Assembly (NCBI GenBank): GCA_030425485.1
Contig: JAUIAM010000003.1
Location: forward strand, 1 to 64,000
Source: Verrucomicrobiia bacterium
Lineage (GTDB): Bacteria; Verrucomicrobiota; Verrucomicrobiia; Opitutales; Cerasicoccaceae
Direction of reading: 5' to 3'
Length of the DNA: 64,000 nucleotides
Part shown: piece by piece, positions 26,507 to 34,479 of the stretch
Layout of the letters: each line of letters opens with the position of its first letter
Numbering within the stretch: the stretch's first letter is position 1
The notes under the pieces: model-generated
Told to the model about the DNA's origin: nothing
Database searches by the model: none
Seen by the model: the letters and a program-made list of their open reading frames with translations, nothing else
Position numbers and translations under genes: made by a program

Positions 26507-28026
26507 GCCATCGCCTCCGTTTCGAGAATCTTGATGCCGCTGGGCCGAAATGTGACGGCGATCTCGCCCCGCTCTCCATCGTAGGTTACCTGCTGTACAA
26601 GGAGCCTCAGCAACCGAATGCGCTCTTGCAAAGTAAGCGATTCCCACGCCGGGAAGAACGCCCGGATAGCGGCGTGCAGGTCATCGGCACTCAATACGTC
26701 TTCCTGCAGCGCGGTGAGCCGAGCATTGAGTTCGGTCAACTTGGATTCGATGTCGCGCTGCTGGCGCTGGCAATCGGCCAGCAATGCGATGTTGCTATCG
26801 GCGGACGCTTTGCGCTGCTCCTTTCCAAGGGACTCCAACTGGCGCTCCAGCTTCCGTCGGACCTTGTCAGCCTCGGCTATCTCGTTTTGGCGATAGGCCT
26901 CATGCTGGGCGATTACCTGTTCGCGCAGATCGGCGTCCTGTCCAATGCGTGCTATCTCATTGACCACAAATTTTTCGACCTCGGCGGCGGGTAGGGAAGG
27001 GGAGGGGCACTTGTTCCAACCCTCCTTGCTGGCCCGGTTGCACACGTAGTAGCGGTAGACCTTGTTCTTGCGCCTGCTGGTGTGCGAATGCGTCATGGGC
27101 GCATTGCAATGCCCGCAACGCAGAATGCCTCCGAGCAGTGCGTGGTGCTTGTTGCGCACGCGTGCCCCGGCGCACTGGCAGTTTTCCTTCAGGCATTGCT
27201 GGACGGACGCGAACAATTCCTTATCCACGATCGCCGGAAACTCGGCCTCCGCGATGTGGCCCTTGTAGTTGACCTGGCCGATGTAGGCCACGTTGGTGAG
27301 CATCCCGTGCAGCGACGATTTGGTAAACGAACTGCCGCCATAGAGGATGCCTTTCTGCGTCACCCATTGCTTCATGGTGATGCCCCGGCGATTCAGTTCC
27401 TCGGCAGTAGCCTGCAAGGACTGCGTGGAAAGGTAGAGCTTGAAGATTTCCCGCACACGCAGAGCCTCCGCTTCGTTGACGACCAGCGCCCCGCCGCCGG
27501 GAGCGATGTCGTAACCGAGGAAGGGCTTACCGCCCACCCATTTGCCTTTGCGGCGGGCAGCACCCATCTTGTCGCGGGTACGCTCGGCAATGGTCTCTCG
27601 CTCGAACTGCGCGAAGGAAAGCAGAATGTTCAGCGTGAGCCGCCCCATCGAAGTCGATGAGTTGAACGCCTGCGTCACCGAAATGAACGCCGCGTTACTG
27701 CGATCTAGAATTTCCATGATGCGGGAGAAGTCCAGCAGGCTGCGCGAGAGGCGATCCACCTTGTAGACTACGACAACATCGACCTTACCCGATTCCACAT
27801 CCTCCATCAGTCGTTTCAGGGCTGGGCGGTCCATGTTCGCGCCGGTGAAGCCGCCATCATCATAGCGATCCGGCAGACATACCCATCCCTCATGGCGCTG
27901 GCTGGCAATGTAGGACTCGGCCGATTCGCGTTGGGCATCGAGGGAGTTGAAATCCTGCTCCAACCCCTCGGTGACTGACTTGCGCGTATAGATCGCGCAA
28001 CGCAGTGTTTTCTTTTCCGATGTCAT
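26503..28026 (-). CDS. Large serine recombinase (integrase/resolvase family)
   Basis: 507 residues. The N-terminal catalytic domain starts 'CAIYTRKSVTEGLEQDFNSL' with the nucleophile at Ser17 and includes the 'VYKVDRLSRSLLDF' helix. The recombinase domain (~160-270) is followed by the zinc ribbon 'LGGILRCGHCNAPMTHSH' with a second Cys pair at 'YYVCNRASKEGWNKCPS'. A coiled coil (~370-440) and a basic tail complete the large-serine-integrase plan. It is in a four-gene overlapping minus-strand unit with a DUF2924 gene upstream. It likely integrates and excises the prophage or the wider element. The att core is not identifiable by eye. Confidence 0.93.
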   Translation of the reverse strand: MTSEKKTLRCAIYTRKSVTEGLEQDFNSLDAQRESAESYIASQRHEGWVCLPDRYDDGGFTGANMDRPALKRLMEDVESGKVDVVVVYKVDRLSRSLLDFSRIMEILDRSNAAFISVTQAFNSSTSMGRLTLNILLSFAQFERETIAERTRDKMGAARRKGKWVGGKPFLGYDIAPGGGALVVNEAEALRVREIFKLYLSTQSLQATAEELNRRGITMKQWVTQKGILYGGSSFTKSSLHGMLTNVAYIGQVNYKGHIAEAEFPAIVDKELFASVQQCLKENCQCAGARVRNKHHALLGGILRCGHCNAPMTHSHTSRRKNKVYRYYVCNRASKEGWNKCPSPSLPAAEVEKFVVNEIARIGQDADLREQVIAQHEAYRQNEIAEADKVRRKLERQLESLGKEQRKASADSNIALLADCQRQQRDIESKLTELNARLTALQEDVLSADDLHAAIRAFFPAWESLTLQERIRLLRLLVQQVTYDGERGEIAVTFRPSGIKILETEAMA

Positions 28027-28556
28027 CGTTCACCTCCCAACGCAAAGAATAAAAATCCGTTCCAACTGGTGCCGGTGATTTCCCGGGCGATGGCCGAGAG
28101 GGAACGGTAACGCTGGTTGTTGTATTCAAAGCCGTTCTCCAGCACCCGGACCTCAAGTCGCTTGCCGTCGTAGTCCTTCGTGATGACGGCTCCGGGCATC
28201 GGCAGGCGCGGGTCGCGGGAGAGTCTGGCGGGTTTGCGCACCACCGTTCCACCTGTGCCTTCGGCGGGTATCGCAATGCTGTTGGACATGCGCACCCGCA
28301 GGAAGCGAAAGTCGGCCAGTTCATGGGCACGAGCCCGGGCTTGCGGAGAAATGTCTCCCCATTCCCGTGCCTGAATCGCCCAGGTCAGCTTGCGGATGAG
28401 GAATTGCCGGTTGCGCGAGCCAGTCACGTAACCGAGCACTTCCCCGAATTTCTCCCGCAGTTCATTCACGGTGAGACCGGGCAATGCGGCGATCTCCTCC
28501 TGCATTTGCGGGGTGAGTCGTTTACCTTTCCAGAAGGGTAGGTTAGTTGCTTTCAT
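28023..28556 (-). CDS. DUF2924 protein
   Basis: 177 residues. The N-terminal 'MQEEIAALPGLTVNELREKF' then 'VTGSRNRQFLIRKLTWAIQA' is the DUF2924 signature. The C-terminal part 'YNNQRYRSLSAIAREITGTSW' is a DNA-interaction-like tail also found with this family. DUF2924 genes are consistently next to large serine recombinases. The molecular role is not established and may be directionality or accessory DNA binding. It overlaps both the recombinase start and the small gene upstream by 4 bases, so the set is one operon. Confidence 0.88.
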   Translation of the reverse strand: MKATNLPFWKGKRLTPQMQEEIAALPGLTVNELREKFGEVLGYVTGSRNRQFLIRKLTWAIQAREWGDISPQARARAHELADFRFLRVRMSNSIAIPAEGTGGTVVRKPARLSRDPRLPMPGAVITKDYDGKRLEVRVLENGFEYNNQRYRSLSAIAREITGTSWNGFLFFALGGER

Positions 28557-28774
28557 CGGATCGCATGCACGCTCTCCGGCGCGTCTTTATCAAGTTGTAT
28601 AAGAGCAACTTTCGCAGATTCTTCATCTGCTTCGCTCACATGGTTCGAACAGGCGGGGAGATCGTCCACATACCGGCCCAGCCCCCGGCTAAGGATGGCA
28701 GTTATCTCGGAAAAGCGCTCCGGCGGCGTCATCACGCCCGGATCCCGGAAATCAAAAAGCGGTGGCACATTCAT
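28553..28774 (-). CDS. Short protein leading the recombinase operon
   Basis: 73 residues, ending with an ATGA overlap into the DUF2924 gene. It contains 'TPPERFSEITAILSRGLGRY', an amphipathic pattern I associate with the small gene that heads DUF2924/recombinase operons. No enzymatic motif. The C-terminal half is acidic. Real coding is supported by the tight overlap and by a composition matching its neighbours. Function unknown. Confidence 0.75.
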   Translation of the reverse strand: MNVPPLFDFRDPGVMTPPERFSEITAILSRGLGRYVDDLPACSNHVSEADEESAKVALIQLDKDAPESVHAIR

Positions 28775-28827
28775 GTCACCGCCCTGTTGTCAAATTGGTC
28801 GCCTGTTCGTGCAGCGTCCAGGTTTTA

Positions 28828-29292
28828 TCAGAACAACCGCGCGCCTGTAGAAACGGCCTTTACGCCGAAGACGAAGCCTGCGACCATGCGGACGGTGCTC
28901 CAAAACTCCGGCCCCTGAACAAAACCCTGAGCCTGCGTGACGATCTTGCCACCGCCAAAGGTGATCAGGCCCCAGAGCATGGAGAAAGGTTCCTCGTCGC
29001 TGACGATCTGTGTCGGCATGTCCATCCAACCGGCGATAAACGGCAACAGGAACGCCGCTACGATCACAATAATCGCCAGCGTGGCGGTGAGCCAAGGCTG
29101 GGTGCGCTTGGCGGCGGCATTGGCGTTCGCGTTGTTCAACTCCGCGTTCTTGCGGGCCTGTTCGTTATTGGAGATCGCCACGTCGCGCAGCGTGGTGATG
29201 AAGCCCTGTCCGAGCTTGAAGACTTCCGAGACTCCCTGAAAGAGTCCGCCTGCGACGGCGCTCGCCGCCATTTCCGTGATGACCGGGTCCAT
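28828..29292 (-). CDS. Holin-like 3TM membrane protein
   Basis: 154 residues from the ATG at 29292, chosen because AAGGA lies 5 bases upstream. An ATG at 29319 overlapping the tail-gene stop is the alternative. Three hydrophobic stretches ('WLTATLAIIVIVAAFLLPFI', 'FSMLWGLITFGGGKIV', 'VRMVAGFVFGVKAV') follow an amphipathic N-terminus. This matches the 3TM holin family known from gene-transfer agents. It is the last gene of the late operon, as expected for lysis functions. No separate endolysin is next to it. Confidence 0.75.
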   Translation of the reverse strand: MDPVITEMAASAVAGGLFQGVSEVFKLGQGFITTLRDVAISNNEQARKNAELNNANANAAAKRTQPWLTATLAIIVIVAAFLLPFIAGWMDMPTQIVSDEEPFSMLWGLITFGGGKIVTQAQGFVQGPEFWSTVRMVAGFVFGVKAVSTGARLF

Positions 29293-29311
29293 AATAATCC
29301 TTGGGTTGAGG

Positions 29312-31288
29312 TTACTCATCGGGATCTGTGTCAACCGGCGGCTCAGGCTCGGGGATCTCCAACGGCAGGACGTGGGCGGTGGAGATGTCCTGCTCTTTGG
29401 CGATAGTATAGGAAGTGCTTTTGAAGTAATGCGTGCTGCTCTGAACAAAGGCGTCCTTACGCAGCACGTGCAGGTGCTCACGGCGGATGAGAAACGCCTG
29501 CTCCCCCGCCTCGTGATCCGCCGCCAGTGTACCAAAGCGCCCCCGCCGCAGGTTGGTCAGAGACACGGTGCCGTCCGCGCCAACCACGTAGCCTTCGACG
29601 GAAAGGATTTCATCACCGAGGAACAGGAGCACGGTGTCGGCGTCGGCCTGTGCTGGGGTCTGCGTGGCCAGCGTGGCCCGGTCAACGGCGTGGGCGTCGA
29701 TCACGGCATCTACCCCGTTTTCCAATAACTCGGCCGTCAGCGTGCCGGTGACGGCGAAGAACCGCGCCTGTGAGAGGAAGGCGTAGTTCAGGTCATCGGT
29801 GGAATGAAAAACGTTGTAGCCGGTGATGAGGCTGTGCTCCCGAGCGCCCAGGTGCGCGAGGGCAACCTCGGGTTCCGCCACACCCGATAACTCGGCGGGC
29901 AGAACGAACACCGCCTCGAAGGGCATGGGGTCGGCGTCGTAGGTCGGCTGCTCAGGCGGTGTATAGGGAGCGGGGGTGACGCCGGAGACCTGATTAGCCA
30001 CATCGAGCACGAACTGAAGCTCCAACTCGGCATCGTCGCTGCGGCGGTGGGCAATGCCCGTCACCCGGCAGTTGAGCAGGTAGTTCGCCTGCGGGAAGGG
30101 ACGCAGCCGGATCGGGTCGCCGGGGTTGAGCCCGATGCCCTTGGAGTAATGCACCATGACCTTGCCGCCGACCTCGGGGAGCGCCGCCCGGCGTCCGGCC
30201 TTGGCCACCTGAGCGTTGGCGACACTTTGCCGGGTTATCCAGCGCCGTTGGAACGTGACCGGCTCCTGCGTCCCGTTCAGCGCATGGGCGGCGGCATCAT
30301 GGTGGATGGCGACCGATTCCTTGAACTCGCGGTCCCGGTCGGTATAGACGAGCCGCGTCTCGCTGTTGACCTGGCTGAAGGCGTCGCTGTCAATCTCAGG
30401 AAAGTCGGTCTGGTCGGCGGTGTCGATGACGGGGGCATCGGTAAAATCCACCGGCAGCGAGGCCGAGCCGAAACGGTACTTGCCGTTTTTCTGATAAAGG
30501 AACCCGTCGAAGTATCCCAACATCTCTGCCAGGGACTGCGGGAGGGATTGAGCGTTGTTGATGAGCGGCGAAATGCCCATGTCGGCCTCCACCAGTTTGG
30601 CGGACGTTTCCTCGCCGCTGCCGTCGAAGTCAGACAGGTAGATGCCCAAGCCGTAACGCGGGTGGGTGGCCAACTCGATGGCGGCATGAATCGGACACAC
30701 GTCGCCGGAAAGGTCCGGGTTGGCGTAGCCGGGAATCACCGTGCGGCGCGAGACCACGAAGTCCACCTGCGGGGCGGATGTGCGGTCACGGCCAAAGATC
30801 AAGGGATCAAAGACGACATAGCACTGCCCCCGGTAGGCCGGATGGCCTAGCGGTTCCAGCAGCGAGTCGGCCAACTGGCTGTCGCTGCCCCAATAGAACC
30901 GGGCCTGCCCGTAATTGGGCAGCGTGATGAACGAGAACTGCCCGGCCACAGCGGTAAGCGGCCCTTCCCAGATCTTTACTGTGTCGATGTAGATGGCGTG
31001 CAGGGTATCGACCGGCCCGCTGCAAATCGCCCCGGCGAGCCCCGCCTGATAGGTGTAGCCCACCGTGGCGGTGGACGTGCTATTCTTGCCGCTCTGGTAA
31101 GTGGTGGTGATGGGGATGGCCTGCGGGTTGATGGCTGACGTGATCCATGTCAGACTCAGGCGCACCGTACCCGCCGCCCACGGGAGCGGACGGGCTTCTT
31201 CGTTGGTGGCGACGCGCTCGGCCTGGACATTGGTCAGGCTCTGGACCGGCGCGGCCACCGCCTGCGTGCTGCGAAACAGAAAGCTCAT
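29312..31288 (-). CDS. Tail tip/baseplate hub protein (Phage-tail_3, GTA megatron-like)
   Basis: 658 residues from the ATG at 31288, which overlaps the NlpC stop (ATGA). The longer frame upstream is a shadow of the NlpC gene. Recognisable parts are a hub-type N-terminal region ('TVIPGYANPDLSGDVCPIHA' then 'YGLGIYLSDFDGSG'), a Phage-tail_3-like middle ('DPIRLRPFPQANYLLNCRVT') and a C-terminal receptor-binding-like beta region. The order DUF2163, NlpC/P60, large hub is that of Rhodobacter-type gene transfer agents and related siphophages. It probably forms the tail tip that contacts the host envelope. Confidence 0.82.
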   Translation of the reverse strand: MSFLFRSTQAVAAPVQSLTNVQAERVATNEEARPLPWAAGTVRLSLTWITSAINPQAIPITTTYQSGKNSTSTATVGYTYQAGLAGAICSGPVDTLHAIYIDTVKIWEGPLTAVAGQFSFITLPNYGQARFYWGSDSQLADSLLEPLGHPAYRGQCYVVFDPLIFGRDRTSAPQVDFVVSRRTVIPGYANPDLSGDVCPIHAAIELATHPRYGLGIYLSDFDGSGEETSAKLVEADMGISPLINNAQSLPQSLAEMLGYFDGFLYQKNGKYRFGSASLPVDFTDAPVIDTADQTDFPEIDSDAFSQVNSETRLVYTDRDREFKESVAIHHDAAAHALNGTQEPVTFQRRWITRQSVANAQVAKAGRRAALPEVGGKVMVHYSKGIGLNPGDPIRLRPFPQANYLLNCRVTGIAHRRSDDAELELQFVLDVANQVSGVTPAPYTPPEQPTYDADPMPFEAVFVLPAELSGVAEPEVALAHLGAREHSLITGYNVFHSTDDLNYAFLSQARFFAVTGTLTAELLENGVDAVIDAHAVDRATLATQTPAQADADTVLLFLGDEILSVEGYVVGADGTVSLTNLRRGRFGTLAADHEAGEQAFLIRREHLHVLRKDAFVQSSTHYFKSTSYTIAKEQDISTAHVLPLEIPEPEPPVDTDPDE

Positions 31289-31740
31289 GACTGCATCAGG
31301 CGGTAAACAGCATCCTTGCGACGGGCATAGGTCGGATCGTCCAACTGGCCAAACGTGGTTCCCAGCCCGCGTATCGAGTGAATGAATACGGGCGGCGTAA
31401 CCAGCATCCCGAGGTGATGCGGAGCACGGCCCATCATAAACGTCACCATATCGCCCGGCATGAGGCGCGTGCCATCTTCCAACCGCTCGCAGTTGGGAAT
31501 ACTCTCCAGGTATTCCCGCAGTCGCGAATCCTCCCGGTGCGCGGTGGCATCGAGCGTGTAGCTCGGCGGCTTCAACTCGTGCGGGAAGCCGCAGGTGGTG
31601 GCAAGTTGATGCACCAGATGGACGCAATCGCAGCCACCCTGACACACACCCTGAAACGGCACGAAGGGCGTGCCAATCCAACGCCGGGCTTCGGCTTCCA
31701 ACATTTTTACTCTTTCAGGATTTTTGAAGAAGGGTCTCAT
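31285..31740 (-). CDS. NlpC/P60 tail-associated peptidoglycan peptidase
   Basis: 151 residues from the ATG at 31740 (MRPFF). The catalytic Cys is in 'CQGGCDCVHLVHQL' (Cys39 in the DC position) and the His in 'APHHLGMLV', after 'LMPGDMVTFM'. This is the NlpC/P60 fold found as the tail-tip cell-wall hydrolase in GTA-like tails, where it cuts peptide bridges during DNA entry. In the absence of another lysozyme-like gene it may also serve at lysis. It overlaps the hub gene by 4 bases. Confidence 0.88.
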   Translation of the reverse strand: MRPFFKNPERVKMLEAEARRWIGTPFVPFQGVCQGGCDCVHLVHQLATTCGFPHELKPPSYTLDATAHREDSRLREYLESIPNCERLEDGTRLMPGDMVTFMMGRAPHHLGMLVTPPVFIHSIRGLGTTFGQLDDPTYARRKDAVYRLMQS

Positions 31741-31816
31741 ATCCAAAAGGGGTAGGCACGCGCAGTGCCGTAGGGGGCTTGCCCCCCTCAATGCGGTGAA
31801 GCTGGCTCAGCTTCAC
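31741..31816. repeat. REP-like palindromic element 1
   Basis: The arms GTGAAGCTG (31796-31804) and CAGCTTCAC (31808-31816) form a 9-bp hairpin with a 3-base loop, overlapping the DUF2163 stop. A second hairpin, GGGGG/CCCCC, lies at ~31773-31788. The block CGCAGTGCC plus the GTGAAGCTG hairpin recurs in opposite orientation at 44682-44756. Confidence 0.7.
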
Positions 31817-33285
31817 TTCTTGCCACCGCCGGAGGCTGTGCTGGCGAGGGGCATGGCCTTGAGGGTCGGGTTTTCGTAGGGGATGAACGGGTGGCCGCCG
31901 TAATTGACGAAGTTGTCAAAGCGCTGTTTGCAGCAATCGGGAGTGCGGTCACAGCCGGGCCAGGCCGAACAGGAGTCCCCGGGTTGAGATGTGCGCAGGG
32001 AGGCGTTGAGGTAGAGCCGATGGCGGGTCTCGGAGAGAATTTCCGCGTAGCGGATGGTGCGGACCTCGACCTGCGGGGCGGTCCCGATTTCGATATAGCC
32101 ACCCGCCAGCCAGTCGGCGGCTTTGTCCGCGAGGGAGGCGGACTCGAAATCGATACTGCCGCCGTCCGTGTCGATAGCTTCAATGGTGCCGGTCAGTCGG
32201 TAGGTGGCCGAGGGCACGCGGCAGGTAGAGCCGTCGAAGAGCTGGTAGTTACAGCGGGTTTGAAGGAAGAAGCGCGGCACGCGCTTTTCACCATAAGAAA
32301 GTGGGCTCACCGCCTTGGCCTTGAGTGTGTAGCCTTGCCGAGTGACGGATTCGATGATACCCCGGAACAGGATAGCCGGAGCTTCCAGCACGAGGCCGGT
32401 CGCTTCATCGACGTGCGCGAGGCTAAGCACGATGCCAGTGGGCTGACCGATGTGGATGGGCAGCCAGTCCTCAAACGGGTTACCCACCCAAGCAAAGAGT
32501 TCGAGGTTCAGCTTGTCGGTGTCGCCCTCGGTCGAGACGGACAGGCCGCTGTGGTCGATGGGGACCGGGTGCCAGGTGACGCCGCTGTTGACCGGTGTGT
32601 CGTGGCTGGTGAGATGGAGCGAATAGATGTCGCGCACGCCATAGCGGCGAGTGATGCGGTAGAGATAGACCGGACGACGGGTGGCGAGCGTATTGGGGGC
32701 CGCGTATTCCCCGGGCAGTTCGATGCCGGTGAAGCGGATGCGTGCGTGGTTGTCGGCCTCGAAGTCGTATTCGATTTCGTCGCTGGAAAGGCGCACGAGA
32801 AGCAGACGCGAGACCTGCCAGCTATCGGCGTTTCCGGGCAAGACTTCATCGAGCGTGATCTTGGAGCGCGTGGTGAAGGCGGTCGTTTCGACGAGCAGAA
32901 TTTTTCTGAAAACGCACCGGCCATCCGGCGAACGAAACGCGAGGTGCTTTCCTTTCAGGTGCGACCAGTCGGAGAAGATGGACGCTTCGATGAACACGGT
33001 GGCCGACGCACTCAGTACCGTCACATCCTCTGCGCCGGTCGCCAGCCAAAAGGCCTTGAAGCGTCCGCTACGGGCCGCGAAGAATGCCTCCACCGCATCA
33101 AGGGCGGCGGCGTCCGGAACCACGGTAACAATTTGCAGGCGCTCCTGTGTGCTGGCCTGCACCGGCATGGCCGGTTGCGCTCCGAAGCCGATGTCGGTGA
33201 CCTCCGGCTCGTAGTTCAGGGTCCGGCGCACCGACTCACCCAAATCAGCCACCAGCGGAAAAACGGGTATATCAAGGTAGGTCAT
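31813..33285 (-). CDS. DUF2163/BR0599-type tail hub protein, fused to a DUF2460-like N-terminus
   Basis: 490 residues. Residues ~1-200 resemble the DUF2460 tail protein ('RLQIVTVVPDAAALDAVEAF', 'GRFKAFWLATG'). The rest is DUF2163 ending in the BR0599 Cys-rich module: 'RCNYQLFDGSTCRVP', then 'DSCSAWPGCDRTPDCCKQRF' and 'FVNYGGHPFIPYENP'. In the Rhodobacter gene transfer agent the corresponding hub binds an iron-sulfur cluster through four Cys, and they are present here. The gene overlaps the von Willebrand-domain gene upstream by 4 bases. A long plus-strand frame over it is a shadow. Confidence 0.85.
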   Translation of the reverse strand: MTYLDIPVFPLVADLGESVRRTLNYEPEVTDIGFGAQPAMPVQASTQERLQIVTVVPDAAALDAVEAFFAARSGRFKAFWLATGAEDVTVLSASATVFIEASIFSDWSHLKGKHLAFRSPDGRCVFRKILLVETTAFTTRSKITLDEVLPGNADSWQVSRLLLVRLSSDEIEYDFEADNHARIRFTGIELPGEYAAPNTLATRRPVYLYRITRRYGVRDIYSLHLTSHDTPVNSGVTWHPVPIDHSGLSVSTEGDTDKLNLELFAWVGNPFEDWLPIHIGQPTGIVLSLAHVDEATGLVLEAPAILFRGIIESVTRQGYTLKAKAVSPLSYGEKRVPRFFLQTRCNYQLFDGSTCRVPSATYRLTGTIEAIDTDGGSIDFESASLADKAADWLAGGYIEIGTAPQVEVRTIRYAEILSETRHRLYLNASLRTSQPGDSCSAWPGCDRTPDCCKQRFDNFVNYGGHPFIPYENPTLKAMPLASTASGGGKK

Positions 33286-34475
33286 CGAAGGCCCAAGAGG
33301 GTAAAGATGTCGTTCAAGTAGGTCTGGGCCGTGCGGCCCGAGGGGATGCCCACTTCGTAGAGGACGTACTGCGTGGACAGCGTCGGGCCGAGAGCGGCGT
33401 AGCTGCCCGCGCCCGAGACGGCGGCGGCCAGGTGAGCGTTGAACGCCTCATTGTCATCTTCCCAACTGCTGGCAGTCGGATCGACCGAATACACCTTGCA
33501 GCGGGAAAACTCGCGCCGGGTAAACTCCGCCTGAAAGTTACTGTAGTCAGTGGAGAACGAATTGGTGGGTTCGTTTTCAGGGTTGCGAGGCACCCGGTGG
33601 TAGCCGCTGCTGGCCTCGTTGATGAAGGCGAGTGAGACGTAGCGGGCGGCTTCCTCTCCGGAAATATGGTAAGCCAGCCGGTCCAGCCAGCGCTCGCTTG
33701 ACCAGTTCTGGACACGGACAAAATGATCGGCCTTCTCCTGGTCGCCCCCGTAAATCATGTCGCGCAGGAGCACCTTTAAATTGTTGGCGGCAGCGGTGAC
33801 GTTGGGCACGTCGGCGTCCATGCTGCCCGAGGTGTCGATGAAGAACAGGAAATAGAGGTTCGCCAGAATCGAAAGCCAGTTGCTTTCGGTGTCCGTTTCG
33901 GTGAAGACAAACTCCGCGCTGACCGCCTCTAGCAGTGTCGCGCCTTTGAAGTTGATTTCAAAGGCCCGGCCACTGCCACCGAGCAATTCTGTATCCACGG
34001 ATTCGATACGTCCCAGATCGAGGGGCACGATCACGTCGCCTGTCACACAAGGGAGCGCTTCCTCTAGTGTGAGCACCGGGCCAAACACGGAAGCGATCTT
34101 GGCGGCAGCGGTAATGTCCCCGAAGGGTCTCGCCGTCCCCACCCATTGCCCGGCAGTCATGTTGGCGGCAGCACGTTCCAGCGTGACGGTATTCCCGGCT
34201 ACTTGGGCAACGATTTGCTCACGACCCCACCGGGGCACAGCGGCTTGGGCCGACTCCTGCGCGGCCCGAATAACGGCCTCCACCGCGAAGGTCCGGGCGG
34301 CGGTGTCGGTGGCGATGGTGTAGTTGCCGCTTCGGCGAGGCTGCGTGAACCACGCGGTCCGTTCCTCCAGACCGGTCACACCCTCGGCCACCGACGAGCG
34401 GTGGGCCTGCCTATGCTTGACCGCGAACGACCAGTCCGGTGCAAAGGGAATGAGCGTGTGGTTGTCGAGGAGCAT
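33282..34475 (-). CDS. Tail protein with a von Willebrand factor A-like insert
   Basis: 397 residues. Residues ~1-200 look like a phage tail component related to DUF2460/DUF2163 neighbours (beta-rich, 'HTLIPFAPDWSFAVKHRQAH'). Residues ~205-390 begin with a hydrophobic strand and the metal-ion-dependent adhesion motif D-T-S-G-S (214-218, within FFIDTSGSMDAD), followed by a helix and the von Willebrand A-type alternation. This domain is uncommon among tail proteins and suggests ligand or protein binding. The gene lies between the tape measure and the DUF2163 hub, the usual place of a distal-tail protein. Confidence 0.72.
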   Translation of the reverse strand: MLLDNHTLIPFAPDWSFAVKHRQAHRSSVAEGVTGLEERTAWFTQPRRSGNYTIATDTAARTFAVEAVIRAAQESAQAAVPRWGREQIVAQVAGNTVTLERAAANMTAGQWVGTARPFGDITAAAKIASVFGPVLTLEEALPCVTGDVIVPLDLGRIESVDTELLGGSGRAFEINFKGATLLEAVSAEFVFTETDTESNWLSILANLYFLFFIDTSGSMDADVPNVTAAANNLKVLLRDMIYGGDQEKADHFVRVQNWSSERWLDRLAYHISGEEAARYVSLAFINEASSGYHRVPRNPENEPTNSFSTDYSNFQAEFTRREFSRCKVYSVDPTASSWEDDNEAFNAHLAAAVSGAGSYAALGPTLSTQYVLYEVGIPSGRTAQTYLNDIFTLLGLR

Positions 34476-34479
34476 GGTG

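Noticed and set aside
31891-33321. Plus-strand frame of 476 codons
   Set aside because: Antisense to the DUF2163 gene, whose family motifs fix the coding strand. It exists because GC-rich codons avoid stops on the opposite strand.
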